Counted from the stretch's first letter, positions 1-9,159 are shown. The stretch: DNA of 64,000 nucleotides from Oxynema aestuarii AP17 (GCF_012295525.1 NZ_CP051167.1:6129299-6193298), one strand, 5' to 3'. Notes: generated from the letters alone by a model not told the origin. Numbers and translations are program-made.

Positions 1-1
1 A

Positions 2-1243
2 ATCGAAACGGGCGATCGCCTCGAACCGGAAAGCAAGGTCGGTTTGGCGTCGATGGTCGGTCAGGTTCTGCGGACCGGGGGCACCGAGTTTCACACCCCC
101 GAACAGCTCAACCAACTGCTCGAACAACGGGCGGCGTCCGTAGAAACGGAAATCGAAACCACCGCCGGACGGGCGAGTTTCGATACCCTCAGCGAAGATT
201 TAGAGGAAGTGTTCGCCTTATTTGCGGAAATCTTGCGCTATCCTGCTTTCGACGCCCAACAATTGGAACTGGCCAAAACCCAGAGGGCGGGGGCGATCGC
301 CCGTCGCAACGACAACCCGGACGATATCGCCAGTCGGGAATTTCAAAAGTTGATTTACGGCAATGACAGCCCTTACGCCCGCACGATCGAATATCGCACC
401 CTCGACAATATCGATCGCGCCGACGTTATCGAGTTTTATCGCCAATATTTCCACCCCGATCGCATCATCCTCGGTATTGTCGGCGATTTCGACACCGACG
501 AGATGCGATCGCTCGTCACTCGATATTTCGGGGACTGGAACCCGCAAAAGCGCCGCGCCAAGGGCGATCGTCCCTCCCTACCCCCGGTCTCTCAAGCCCA
601 AACTGAGGGGGTTTACGCGATCGACCGCCCCCAACTGACCCAAAGTTACATCCAACTCGGCCACCTCGGCGGTCAATTCGACAGTCCCGACTATCCGGCC
701 CTGTCTGTCCTCAACGGCGTCCTCAACGGCTTTGGCGGACGCTTGTTTAACGAAGTGCGATCGCGCCAAGGTCTCGCCTATTCCGTATACGGTTTTTGGA
801 GCGCCCGTTACGACTATCCCGGCTACTTTGTCGCAGGGGGTCAAACTCGTTCCGATGCGACGGTTCCGTTTATCGAAGCCATCCGCACCCAGATCGACCG
901 CGTCCGTTCCGAACCCGTCACCCCGGAAGAACTCGCCTACGCCAAGGATTCGACTCTCAATTCGTTTATCTTTAATTTCGCCAATCCCTCCCAAACCCTC
1001 TCGCGGCTGATGCGTTACGAATATTACGGCTATCCCTCGGATTTTATCTTTGAATACCGTCGCGGGGTCGAAGCCACGACGATCGCCGACGTGCAGCGCG
1101 TCGCCCAGAAATATCTCACTCCGGAGCAACTCGTTACTTTAGTGGTGGGCAACGATCGCGCGATCGAGCCGCCGTTAAGCAGTCTCGGCAATGGAACCGA
1201 GGTCACGGCGATCGATATTTCCATTCCAGCCCCGAATAGTTGA
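2..1243 (+). CDS. M16 peptidase-family protein lacking the zinc motif (5' truncated)
   Basis: The reading frame is open from base 2, so the true start lies before the window; the Met at 44 is internal. The visible ~413 residues hold the rest of the N-terminal M16 fold and the C-terminal fold, including the conserved stretch SRQGLAYSVYGF that in M16 proteins supplies the substrate-binding Arg/Tyr pair. Where active family members have HxxEH before a Leu-rich helix and a GT, this protein reads GLASMVGQVLRTGGT, so the catalytic zinc motif is absent. Such homologues usually pair with an active HxxEH partner, often encoded next door, which would be upstream of this window. It is probably a periplasmic or secreted non-catalytic partner subunit. 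A clear terminator follows the stop codon. Confidence 0.85.
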   Translation: METGDRLEPESKVGLASMVGQVLRTGGTEFHTPEQLNQLLEQRAASVETEIETTAGRASFDTLSEDLEEVFALFAEILRYPAFDAQQLELAKTQRAGAIARRNDNPDDIASREFQKLIYGNDSPYARTIEYRTLDNIDRADVIEFYRQYFHPDRIILGIVGDFDTDEMRSLVTRYFGDWNPQKRRAKGDRPSLPPVSQAQTEGVYAIDRPQLTQSYIQLGHLGGQFDSPDYPALSVLNGVLNGFGGRLFNEVRSRQGLAYSVYGFWSARYDYPGYFVAGGQTRSDATVPFIEAIRTQIDRVRSEPVTPEELAYAKDSTLNSFIFNFANPSQTLSRLMRYEYYGYPSDFIFEYRRGVEATTIADVQRVAQKYLTPEQLVTLVVGNDRAIEPPLSSLGNGTEVTAIDISIPAPNS

Positions 1244-1276
1244 AACGGGTTCAAACCCCATTCAAGATTCGATCGC

Positions 1277-1306
1277 AAAAAATCTGCCATTTTGGCAGGT
1301 TTTTTT
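1277..1306 (+). terminator. Rho-independent terminator after the M16 gene
   Basis: CTGCC (1284-1288) pairs with GGCAG (1294-1298) across a 5-nt loop. The stem is extended by A-U pairs and followed by a run of T. It lies about 40 bases after the stop at 1243. Confidence 0.85.
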
Positions 1307-1365
1307 ATGGAGATTTAGCTATCTTTATTTTTATACAAAAGTGTTTATAAAGTTCGATATTCACC

Positions 1366-2193
1366 ATGAACCCTCAAGCCGCTCGGATCTTCTCCCTCGC
1401 CCCCGCGATCGCCGGAACCCTCGCGATCGCCGCTTCCCCGGTTGGCGCCGCTACCTTGGCCCGTTCTGAAAGTTTCTTAGAATTTGATAAGTTCAGCCAT
1501 CGAGCAATTTCCGGCGAAGTTTTGCTCAACACCGATAGCTTTGTCGTGAAAGGCGATCGGGCCAGCGAAGTGACCGCCTTTTCCGACGCCACTGGTCTTT
1601 TCATCAACGATCCGTCGAGCGAGCAATATATCGCCAATTTCACCCGCAATCTTGCCACGGGATCCGGTCGCCACTACTTCGGTATTGGCGAAAGTTCCGC
1701 TAAAATCATCGGCGATTTTTCTATTCTCGACGATCGCCCCTTCAGTTTTAATTTTAATGGGTTTTTATCTTTAGAAACAAACGTCGATTCTCCCCGTCAA
1801 GAAGCGGCAAGAGCTGGAGGAGATCTCTCCTTTTTCTTAATCGATTTGAACGACGATCTCGTGTTAGACCGATTCGACTTATCCGGTTATTTATCGAGTA
1901 GGTCCGACGATGATTTTCTCTCCTTCACTCTCACCGATGGCGTGGTCGTCGATCGCAGTGAAAATATTACCTCTTTAGAAGTGAATCGAGAACAGGCGAT
2001 CGCCACCTTAAACGGCAGTTGGCAACGGAGTTTCGACCAACCGACTAATTTGCGATTGGTCGAATTAAAACGCACTTATGCTGAAGTTAGCGTCCCGGAA
2101 CCTTCATTCTGTTTTGGTTTGCTATTGTTCGGATCTTGGGCAGGTCTGAACTGGAAAAGGCGATCGCGCGATCGCTCGGCTGAATGGGAATAA
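1366..2193 (+). CDS. PEP-CTERM sorting-domain protein
   Basis: 275 residues. The N-terminus is a signal peptide with an Ala-rich hydrophobic core ending near ASPVGAATLA. The C-terminus from about residue 243 has the PEP-CTERM layout: VPEPS, then a hydrophobic helix (FCFGLLLFGSWAGLNW), then a basic tail KRRSRDR. In this family the exosortase/PEP-CTERM system cleaves the tail and delivers the protein to the cell surface or extracellular matrix. The middle 200 residues are rich in beta-prone Asp, Ser and Phe segments and match no family I recognise. No good Shine-Dalgarno precedes the ATG. The gene appears to be a single-gene unit between a terminator and the Uma2 gene. Confidence 0.75.
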   Translation: MNPQAARIFSLAPAIAGTLAIAASPVGAATLARSESFLEFDKFSHRAISGEVLLNTDSFVVKGDRASEVTAFSDATGLFINDPSSEQYIANFTRNLATGSGRHYFGIGESSAKIIGDFSILDDRPFSFNFNGFLSLETNVDSPRQEAARAGGDLSFFLIDLNDDLVLDRFDLSGYLSSRSDDDFLSFTLTDGVVVDRSENITSLEVNREQAIATLNGSWQRSFDQPTNLRLVELKRTYAEVSVPEPSFCFGLLLFGSWAGLNWKRRSRDRSAEWE

Positions 2194-2299
2194 TCCAGCT
2201 AGATTAGAGTTAAACTACCCTTCCCGGTCGTCAATGTCGCGATCGTCCAAAGATCGCTAAATTGGGTTTAAACTAAAAGTAAACCCAGGAGGAACTCTC

Positions 2300-2911
2300 A
2301 TGATTGCCGTAACATCCCATGACGGTTACATCACTCCCGAAGAATACCTCGAACTCGAACGCCAAAGCGAGATCAAACACGAATACATTGACGGCCAAAT
2401 TTACGCAATGGCGGGAACAACGAAAGCACACAACGCCATTAGCATCAACTTGGCTATGCTGTTTCGCGAAAAATTACGCAATTCTACCTGTCAAACTTTT
2501 ATGGCAGATGTGAAAGTCAATGTCACCGAAAAAAAAGGGGTTTTCTACCCCGATCTTGTGGTGACTTGTAATGATGACGAAGATATGAATAGCTATGAGG
2601 TCAAATTTCCTAAGCTGATTGTTGAAGTCCTTTCGCCATCGACGGAACAGTTCGATCGCGGTAAAAAGTTTCGCTATTATCGCACGATTCCCAGTTTACA
2701 AGAATATATTTTAGTCGGTTGTCAAGAATATTTAGTCGAGGTTTTTCGGCGGATGGAAAATAATTTATGGATTTTACAAACTTATGAAGGATTGGAGGCG
2801 ATCGCCCGTGTTGAAAGTTTGGCGATCGATACTCCTTTATCAGAAATTTATGGAACTCTCGATTTCACGAAAACTGAACCGAAAGAAGAAGGGAGCGACC
2901 CCGATCGTTAA
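2300..2911 (+). CDS. Uma2-family (DUF820) nuclease-fold protein
   Basis: 203 residues, typical of the Uma2 family that is heavily expanded in cyanobacteria. Hallmarks are YITPEEYLELER at the N-terminus, KHEYIDGQIYAMAG, the PD-(D/E)XK-type core with FYPDLVV and LIVEVLSPSTEQFDRGKKFRYY, and EYILV near residue 135. The Asp of YPDLVV and Glu of VEVLSPST are the expected metal ligands. A strong Shine-Dalgarno AGGAGG (2287-2292) sits 7 bases before the ATG. Its biological role is not known; the family is thought to derive from restriction-like or transposon nucleases. Its last 20 residues are Lys/Glu-rich. Confidence 0.85.
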   Translation: MIAVTSHDGYITPEEYLELERQSEIKHEYIDGQIYAMAGTTKAHNAISINLAMLFREKLRNSTCQTFMADVKVNVTEKKGVFYPDLVVTCNDDEDMNSYEVKFPKLIVEVLSPSTEQFDRGKKFRYYRTIPSLQEYILVGCQEYLVEVFRRMENNLWILQTYEGLEAIARVESLAIDTPLSEIYGTLDFTKTEPKEEGSDPDR

Positions 2912-2932
2912 TATTGTCATCCCGAGAATCTT

Positions 2933-4165
2933 TTAAGATTTCAGAAAACTCGATTCACATTCAATCAACTGATTGAAAATGCGGATCGATTCTGCATCGT
3001 TTGAATGGCGGATGCGATCGGCCATGCCAATATTAATTAACTCCATTCCCAACCGCATTAAATAAGCTTCTTGGACATCGGAGTTAATTTCTGCCGGGTC
3101 TAACTGGTCTAAATTGTCTAAATAAGACCGATTCAAATCTAAATTAAACTTTGCGCTCAATTCGCGAACGACATAGCGCTGTTCGGGACGAGCTTTCGGT
3201 AAAAAAGAGGCGATCGCCTGATTTAAAAATCCGTCTTTATCCGCTTGAGAGGCGCGTTCTTGTAACCAAACTTCCGAGGTGGAAACGGGCCAGTCCATCG
3301 TTTCTTCGTCTACTTTGGCGAAGGCGTGCGCTTCGGCGTAAGAAACTCGTCCGTCTCCGTTATAGTCGGCGGACGCCACCGGGTTTCCGGTGCGATCGAT
3401 CCCGCTCAATCCGGCGAAAAAGCTGGAACTGTAATCTTTATAGTCCGCTTCGTTCACTTCTGGGGTACAGCCGACGGACGGGCGCGTTCCGACGGTGGCG
3501 AAGAAGCCACAGCGCGTTTGCAAGGCGACGGGCCGCGCGCGATCGCCGCCTTCGTAGATCGCATCGGCAAAGGAGCCGGAGTAACATTGTGCCATCATCG
3601 TGACGATCGTGGTTTTTGGGGGAAGTCGGTCTAGAAAATCGACAAACTGTCCGACGCTGAGTTCGTCTTGTCCCCACAAGAGGAAGGTTTGGGGTAAACC
3701 GTGTCCGGTGAAGTAGAAAAAGAAGGAGCGATCGCCGTCTTGGGAGGAGTATTGTGAGAACCACTCGCTTAAATTGTCTAAGGTGGATGCTCCGGCGAGA
3801 TCGGGGATTTCTGGGGCTTTAAGCTGATAGTTTCCAGTTTCGTCGAGATAGCGGATAGTCGCTTGTCCGTCATCTCCGTTGGCGAAAAAACTGGTCGTTC
3901 GCGATCGCGAATAACCGAGGGTTTCTAAGGTCCGTTGAAAGTAGAGAACATTTTTTTCTAAAGCGATTTCGTTGGAATAGGGATTACTCCCGCCACCGAC
4001 GACTAAAAACTCGGGGGAATGGTGGCTGCGATTTTGACAAGTGGGCGCCGTCGAACGGACAGAGGAAGAGTGGGTTAATAAAACAGTGGGCGTAACGTGA
4101 GTTCCTCCGAGTAAGGCTGATAAAAAGGCACAACAAAGAGGCTGAAAAATAGACAGGCTTCGCAT
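2933..4165 (-). CDS. Secreted caspase-like (clan CD) protein with an EF-hand-like loop
   Basis: 410 residues. After a hydrophobic export segment (residues 1-30) comes a caspase/C13-like domain. Strand EFLVVGGGSN (52-61) is followed by FFFYFTGHGLP with the catalytic His at 155, and by TIVTMMAQCYSGSFAD with the catalytic Cys at 194. Both dyad residues are intact. Residues 267-278 read DYNGDGRVSYAE, a consensus 12-residue EF-hand calcium loop, placed right after the protease core. The C-terminal ~120 residues are helical. Calcium control would fit metacaspase-like enzymes but is inferred. It is encoded alone on the minus strand and tail-to-tail with Uma2. It could also be a legumain-type peptidase; specificity cannot be read from the sequence. 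Confidence 0.75.
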   Translation of the reverse strand: MRSLSIFQPLCCAFLSALLGGTHVTPTVLLTHSSSVRSTAPTCQNRSHHSPEFLVVGGGSNPYSNEIALEKNVLYFQRTLETLGYSRSRTTSFFANGDDGQATIRYLDETGNYQLKAPEIPDLAGASTLDNLSEWFSQYSSQDGDRSFFFYFTGHGLPQTFLLWGQDELSVGQFVDFLDRLPPKTTIVTMMAQCYSGSFADAIYEGGDRARPVALQTRCGFFATVGTRPSVGCTPEVNEADYKDYSSSFFAGLSGIDRTGNPVASADYNGDGRVSYAEAHAFAKVDEETMDWPVSTSEVWLQERASQADKDGFLNQAIASFLPKARPEQRYVVRELSAKFNLDLNRSYLDNLDQLDPAEINSDVQEAYLMRLGMELINIGMADRIRHSNDAESIRIFNQLIECESSFLKS

Positions 4166-4198
4166 CGATCGATATTCCTCGGCGATCGCGACAAGATT

Positions 4199-4236
4199 AT
4201 TTTAGATTTTAAATTTTGGATTTTAGATTTTTAGGT
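4199..4236 (-). repeat. AT-rich short tandem repeat tract upstream of the caspase-like gene
   Basis: On the minus strand this reads as degenerate heptamers of the type AATCTAAA, with three recognisable units. It lies 34-71 bases before the start at 4165. It resembles the tracts at 12351, 14597 and 33053. Confidence 0.5.
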
Positions 4237-4303
4237 GAAAAATCTTTATATTTTAGGGTGGGGCGATCGCGATCGTTCGATCGGATCGTTTGGCGCCACT
4301 CTT

Positions 4304-5167
4304 TTATAAGTTCTGCAAGCTGCACGTTAATCCGTGACAAACTTGCGCTAAAAAGTCGAAATTAAGGTTGGCGATCGTGTCGCTGGGTTGATGGTAGTGG
4401 GGATTTCTCAAATTGGCGGTGTCGGTCACCATCACAGCGCGATATCCCCGGTCCCAAAAGGGGGCGTGGTCGCTGCGGCGGGTATCGGGAACGAGAAAAC
4501 CGCGCCCGGGGACGCTCAACCACTCGCAGGGTAAATCGGTTTTTCGGATCTGACGGGAAAGGGCGATCGCGTCGCCAATTGCAGGCAAATTAGCAATTAA
4601 GGCGATGAAGTTGCCGCGATCGGGATAGAAATAGTTTAAAAATGCAGGGTACGATTGGGAACCGGGGGTTTCATCGCAATAACCGAGCATTTCTAGGGCG
4701 ATCGCCAAGCGTAGAGGTTCGCGTTTTTTCCACAAGTATTCCGCATAAGCACGACTGCCTAACAGTCCGGATTCTTCTAAATCAAAGGCGACGAAACGGA
4801 GGGGAAATCGAATCGGTGTGGCGGCGAAAAACCGGGCGAGTTCGAGTAAAACGGCGAGTCCAGTGGCGTTATCGTCGGCGCCGGGAGAACCGGGCACGGC
4901 ATCGTAATGAGCGCCAATTAAAAGGGGTGGGAGCGAGTGAGGGGCGTCAGGACGGGCGGGAAGATTGAGAATGAGATTTTCGTGGGGTTGTCCGCGCACG
5001 CGAAACCGGTGAGTTTCGACGCTTCCCCACTGTTGGAGACGATCGCGCAGATATTGGCGCACGTAAAAATGACCCCCCGTGGCTAGGTAGGGGTCGCGAT
5101 CGCGGGCGACTTCGACAAGGTGCGATCGTAACCGGGTTTTAAGCTCACTTAAGTTACTCGTACTCAC
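4304..5167 (-). CDS. M28-family zinc peptidase (aminopeptidase-like)
   Basis: 287 residues with the M28 metal-site signature. LLIGAHYDAVPGSPGADDN carries His87, Asp89 and bridging Asp98. FDLEESGLLGSRA supplies the catalytic Glu pair near 131-132. RRSDHAPFW supplies His234. These proteins are co-catalytic zinc exopeptidases. No signal peptide is evident, so it is probably cytoplasmic. The start is GTG at 5165-5167, directly after the PhzF stop codon with no spacer, which implies translational coupling to the upstream PhzF gene. The substrate is unknown. The alternative is a glutaminyl-cyclase-like member of the same fold. Confidence 0.85.
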   Translation of the reverse strand: MSTSNLSELKTRLRSHLVEVARDRDPYLATGGHFYVRQYLRDRLQQWGSVETHRFRVRGQPHENLILNLPARPDAPHSLPPLLIGAHYDAVPGSPGADDNATGLAVLLELARFFAATPIRFPLRFVAFDLEESGLLGSRAYAEYLWKKREPLRLAIALEMLGYCDETPGSQSYPAFLNYFYPDRGNFIALIANLPAIGDAIALSRQIRKTDLPCEWLSVPGRGFLVPDTRRSDHAPFWDRGYRAVMVTDTANLRNPHYHQPSDTIANLNFDFLAQVCHGLTCSLQNL

Positions 5168-6055
5168 TTATCCCCACGTTCCTCGGGCGATCGCCACGAC
5201 CCGACCGCCGACATGTACCGAGATCGCCTCCGATGTTTTACGGGCGTTCAACAGCAGCAGGGAGGGGCGATCGATTTCGTAGCCTTGATCCACGCGCACG
5301 TCGATCGCCTCTGTCCCAAAATACTGATTTTGGACTAAATACGCCGCCAGACAGCCGTTAGCGCTGCCCGTTGCCGGATCTTCGGGAACACCCAACAAGG
5401 GGGCGAACATCCGCGCGCTTAAATCGCTGTCCTTTTGGTAGGCTTCCGGCGCGAACAGCAAAATTTCGCGAGCGTCGCTGCTGGCGACGACGTCGCTATA
5501 GCGGTCGAGATCGATTTTAGCGCGTTTGAGGGCGTCGAGGCTGGCGAGCGGGGCGATCCAAAAGGGAATCCCGGTGGAGACTTCTTGAACGGGAAAGCGG
5601 GGATCAAAATCTTCGATCGCCAATCCCAAGGCGGGGGCGATCGCCTCAATCGATAACTGACGGTGAAACGTGGGCGCATTTTGTCGCATCCACAAGACGT
5701 CCGGTTTCCCTTCTCGATAAGAAAATTGGACGGGAATTTGGCCGACTTTTAAATTCAAATTCACCGTCTCCACGGGGTTGCGAATCATTTCTTGCTGAAG
5801 AATGAAAGCCGTTCCCAAAGTCGGATGTCCGGCGAACGGTAATTCTTTTTTCGGGGTAAAAATCCGGACATCGTAGCCGCCATTGTTAGGGCGATCGCAG
5901 AGAATAAACGTGGTTTCTGAATAATTGACCTCTCGGGCGATGCGCTGCATTTCTTCGTCGGTGAGAGAGTTGGCAACGGTCAAGACCGCCAGTTGATTGC
6001 CGCTATATTTTTCTTCTGCAAAAACATCGACAATGTAAAAATTTAGGGACATCAT
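5168..6055 (-). CDS. PhzF-family isomerase
   Basis: 295 residues, the usual family size. The fold is two similar diaminopimelate-epimerase-like halves. The catalytic Glu is at 47 in NYSETTFI, and the second-half signature DPATGSANGCLAAYL is intact, as are the ELPFAGHPTLGTAF strand and loop. PhzF proper isomerises a phenazine precursor, but most bacterial homologues act on unknown small molecules, and no phenazine genes are present here. It is the first gene of a two-gene operon with the M28 peptidase. Tandem Met codons at 6055 and 6052 are both possible starts, with AGAGG upstream. Confidence 0.85.
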   Translation of the reverse strand: MMSLNFYIVDVFAEEKYSGNQLAVLTVANSLTDEEMQRIAREVNYSETTFILCDRPNNGGYDVRIFTPKKELPFAGHPTLGTAFILQQEMIRNPVETVNLNLKVGQIPVQFSYREGKPDVLWMRQNAPTFHRQLSIEAIAPALGLAIEDFDPRFPVQEVSTGIPFWIAPLASLDALKRAKIDLDRYSDVVASSDAREILLFAPEAYQKDSDLSARMFAPLLGVPEDPATGSANGCLAAYLVQNQYFGTEAIDVRVDQGYEIDRPSLLLLNARKTSEAISVHVGGRVVAIARGTWG

Positions 6056-6230
6056 TCGAGCCTCTTCTCATTCAGTGAAATCGAGTGCTATCAAGGGATC
6101 GCCGACTCAAAAGGGACACGAGAGGCTGGCTCGTCGATCCCAACTCCCTCTTGATCTTCGATAAACATCGATATACTCTATTACGAATTAACCGCAAACG
6201 CGAATCATTTCTTATCAAGAAAAAAAGGTT

Positions 6231-7559
6231 ATGTCATTTTTGGTATCCCTCGGAATTGCCTCTTGTTTGAGTTGTGTATTTTCTTCTAGTGGAGAATTAT
6301 TGACTTCTCCGAATCCACTGGGCAACCCCCTAAAGGGTGATGTTTTTTCCGCGATCGCTCGTCCGGTAGACAGACGCAGAGAACGACATAATCGCTTGCA
6401 ATTGAAAAAACGAAAGAGACGCCAATTGATTCGCCGAACGGGCGATCGCGTCAAATTGTTGGCCCAACAGCGATCGCGTTCCTTATTTCAAGGCAATTCC
6501 CAGGGGCTTGGGGTTCGCCAAACGAGCGCCAAACCTCAAGCCAACCCCAGTTCCGATCGCGGCATATGTAGCTTTTCGACGGCGGACTCGCGGGCGGGTC
6601 GCGATCGCGCCAATCCCTGGTACGAAGGGAAACCGAGCCGATCGCGAACGACGATCGAACCGATGAGTCGATCGCCGTTAGTACAGCACGTGTTCGAGCG
6701 GCTGATCGACCCCCATCGCGGCTGGATCGAACCCGTCTGGTCTCCCCGCCGTCCCGTCGAGGCGATCGTCGTCAGTGCGGATGAAGTCGAAATCGAGGAC
6801 ATGGTGGTCATTTGGGGCGATCGCCCCAATGCCTTACAAACCGTATCTTGGATCCCGGAAGTTCGCAAACCCGGTGCCCGACCGTCGCGCCCCTCCTCGG
6901 TCAAAACCCCCTTTCAGGTGTGGGTCAACGGCTATTTAATTGCTAAATTCCCCGATCGCCTGCGCGCCGAAATGTTTGCCCAACGCATCGAAGAGCTGAT
7001 CGACGTCCCCGAAGATGCGGCTAAACTCGAACCGACCCTCGTGCGGGGTTTACCCGCCGCCCGGATTGGCGATCTCTATTTATTCGCGATCGATCCCGAT
7101 TTGGCGAGCCATTTCAAACGCCATCGCGATCTAGTGGCGATCGAGTGGATCGACAATCTCCGCCTCGCCCTGGGCGCCCCTCGGCTCTCTATCTCTCAAG
7201 CCCAAGCGCAGATGTACGGCTTGGTCGAAACGTCTCAAAAACTGCGTGGAACCGCCTCTTGGTACGGCCCTTATTTCCACGGACGACTGACCGCCACCGG
7301 GGAAATTTTCGATCAAAACGAACTGACCGCCGCCCACAAAACCTTACCGTTCGATACCTATTTAAAAGTCAAAAACCTGCAAACCGGATCGGAAGTGATC
7401 GTCCGCATTAACGATCGCGGCCCCTACATCCCCCCGCGAAGCCTGGATTTAGCCTTGGGCGCCGCCCGTTCGATCGGTAGCGAAGAAGCCGGAGTCGTCC
7501 CCTACGAAGCCACGATCATGAAACCGGGTCAGAAAGTGGTTGCGCTTTCCGGGGACTAA
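6231..7559 (+). CDS. RlpA-like double-psi beta-barrel protein (septal ring lytic transglycosylase family)
   Basis: 442 residues. The C-terminal ~105 residues are a canonical RlpA domain: GTASWYGPYFHGRLTATGE, then TAAHKTLPF, VRINDRGPY and RSLDLALGAA. The Asp of INDRGP is the conserved catalytic-type residue. The preceding 330 residues are an Arg-rich low-complexity stretch (60-140) followed by a folded region with FQVWVNGYLIAKFPDRLRAEMFAQ. The N-terminus is hydrophobic and suggests export, but it lacks a strong positive charge. RlpA proteins bind or cleave denuded peptidoglycan during cell separation. The ATG at 6231 has AAGG just upstream. An internal start is possible because the first ~110 residues look poorly conserved. 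Confidence 0.8.
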   Translation: MSFLVSLGIASCLSCVFSSSGELLTSPNPLGNPLKGDVFSAIARPVDRRRERHNRLQLKKRKRRQLIRRTGDRVKLLAQQRSRSLFQGNSQGLGVRQTSAKPQANPSSDRGICSFSTADSRAGRDRANPWYEGKPSRSRTTIEPMSRSPLVQHVFERLIDPHRGWIEPVWSPRRPVEAIVVSADEVEIEDMVVIWGDRPNALQTVSWIPEVRKPGARPSRPSSVKTPFQVWVNGYLIAKFPDRLRAEMFAQRIEELIDVPEDAAKLEPTLVRGLPAARIGDLYLFAIDPDLASHFKRHRDLVAIEWIDNLRLALGAPRLSISQAQAQMYGLVETSQKLRGTASWYGPYFHGRLTATGEIFDQNELTAAHKTLPFDTYLKVKNLQTGSEVIVRINDRGPYIPPRSLDLALGAARSIGSEEAGVVPYEATIMKPGQKVVALSGD

Positions 7560-7587
7560 GGACTCAGGAGGAAGGAATCGGGAAGAA

Positions 7588-7604
7588 GCGGGCAACAGGC
7601 CCGC
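7588..7604. terminator. Possible convergent terminator hairpin between rlpA and trpE
   Basis: GCGGGC (7588-7593) pairs with GCCCGC (7599-7604) across AACAG. There is no T-run on either side, so this is tentative. Confidence 0.35.
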
Positions 7605-7626
7605 ACCGCAGACGCTTTCCCTGCTC

Positions 7627-9159
7627 TCAACTCAAACAGCGAATCGCTTCCAACAATCCTCGCGCTTTATTCAAGGTTTCCTCATATTCTTTTTCCGGGT
7701 CGGAATCGGCGACTAATCCGGCGCCTGCTTGCACGGAAACGCGGTGTCCTCGGTTGGGATCCGGTCGGACGACCATCGTGCGAATGGCGATCGCGCTGTT
7801 GAGTTGTCCCTCGAAGTCGTAAAATCCGTAGACGCCGGAATACGGACCGCGACGAGTGCCTTCTAATTCGTGAATAATTTCCATCGCTCGAATTTTGGGC
7901 GCCCCGCTTACGGTTCCGGCGGGAAAACAGGCTTTGAGTAAGTCCCAGGCGGTTTTCTCCGGGTCGAGACAACCGCGCACGTTACTGACGATGTGCATGA
8001 CGTGGGAATAGCGCTCGACCACCATCAATTCGTCTACGCTGACGGTTCCCTTGCGGCAAACTCGGCCCAAATCGTTGCGTCCGAGATCGACGAGCATGAC
8101 GTGTTCGGCGACTTCTTTGGGGTCGTCGAGCAGTTCGGTGGCGAGGGCTTCGTCTTCGCTGGGGGTGGCGCCCCGGCGGCGGGTTCCGGCGATCGGGCGG
8201 ACGATCCCGAGGCGATCGCCCGTGGGAGAGCGTTCGGCTTTCACCATGACTTCCGGACTCGACCCGATAATCTGCCAATCTTGGAAATTAAAATAGGCCA
8301 TGTACGGCGAAGGATTGATCAGACGCAGGGATCGGTAGAGCGCAAAGGGATCGCCGTCGTAGTGAGCCGCCAGTCGTTGAGACAGGACGACTTGGAAGAT
8401 ATCGCCGTCGGTAATATATTGTTTGGCCTTGAGGACGTTTTCGCAGAATTTCGCTTTGGAAGTGTTGCTCGTCCAAGCTAAGGCGTCCTCGGCGTCGGTG
8501 GGGCTGGTGGGTGGATGCCACTCCAGTACTGTATCTTTACCGGAGAGGGGCATTTGTAATTTATCGACGAAACGGCGGACGCGATCGCACGCTTGCTGGT
8601 AAGCGGTTTCTCGGTTGGTTTCCGGGTCGCGCAAATCTGCATAGGCGATCGCCCAAATCTTGCGCTTGACTTGATCGAAAATCAGTAAGGTATCCGCCTG
8701 CATCCACAATCCATCGGGTAAGTCGCCCTCGGCGGGGGGGTAAACGGGCACCCGAGGCTCGATCCAGCGAATTAATTCATATCCCCAAAAGCCGAATAAA
8801 CCGCCGACGCCGGGAGGCAGTTCGGGTAATTGAACCGGATCGATCGTTTCGAGACAGCGCGAGAGGACCGCAAACGGATCGCCGTCAAAGGTTTCGATCG
8901 CCCCGTCCCGATGTTTCTGGGTGGTGCGATCGCCGCGCGCTTCGAGTACCCACAACGGATCGCAGCCGAGAAAACTGTAGCGTCCTAATTTCTCGCCGCC
9001 TTCGACCGATTCCAATAAAAAACTATACGGCTGACCGGAGCAAACCTTATACCACGCCGATACGGGAGTCTCTAAGTCCGCGACCCATTCCTGGTAAACC
9101 GGAACAAAATTGCCCTCTTTCGCCAGTTCTGAAAACTTGGAAAAACTCGGAAAAATCAT
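7627..9159 (-). CDS. trpE: Anthranilate synthase component I
   Basis: 510 residues, full length. It converts chorismate plus ammonia or glutamine to anthranilate, the first step of tryptophan synthesis, with TrpG (not in this window). The N-terminal part contains SFLLESVEG (LLES at 48-51), the tryptophan feedback-binding motif. The C-terminal chorismate-binding domain shows IGSSPEVMVK, RPIAGTRRRG, MLVDLGRNDLGRVC and FPAGTVSGAPKIRAMEII. Conservation of YSHVMHIVSNVRG supports TrpE over PabB. It lies downstream of psaD on the same strand, the same neighbourhood known from Synechocystis 6803. A strong hairpin between the two genes suggests that readthrough from psaD is limited. Confidence 0.93.
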   Translation of the reverse strand: MIFPSFSKFSELAKEGNFVPVYQEWVADLETPVSAWYKVCSGQPYSFLLESVEGGEKLGRYSFLGCDPLWVLEARGDRTTQKHRDGAIETFDGDPFAVLSRCLETIDPVQLPELPPGVGGLFGFWGYELIRWIEPRVPVYPPAEGDLPDGLWMQADTLLIFDQVKRKIWAIAYADLRDPETNRETAYQQACDRVRRFVDKLQMPLSGKDTVLEWHPPTSPTDAEDALAWTSNTSKAKFCENVLKAKQYITDGDIFQVVLSQRLAAHYDGDPFALYRSLRLINPSPYMAYFNFQDWQIIGSSPEVMVKAERSPTGDRLGIVRPIAGTRRRGATPSEDEALATELLDDPKEVAEHVMLVDLGRNDLGRVCRKGTVSVDELMVVERYSHVMHIVSNVRGCLDPEKTAWDLLKACFPAGTVSGAPKIRAMEIIHELEGTRRGPYSGVYGFYDFEGQLNSAIAIRTMVVRPDPNRGHRVSVQAGAGLVADSDPEKEYEETLNKARGLLEAIRCLS

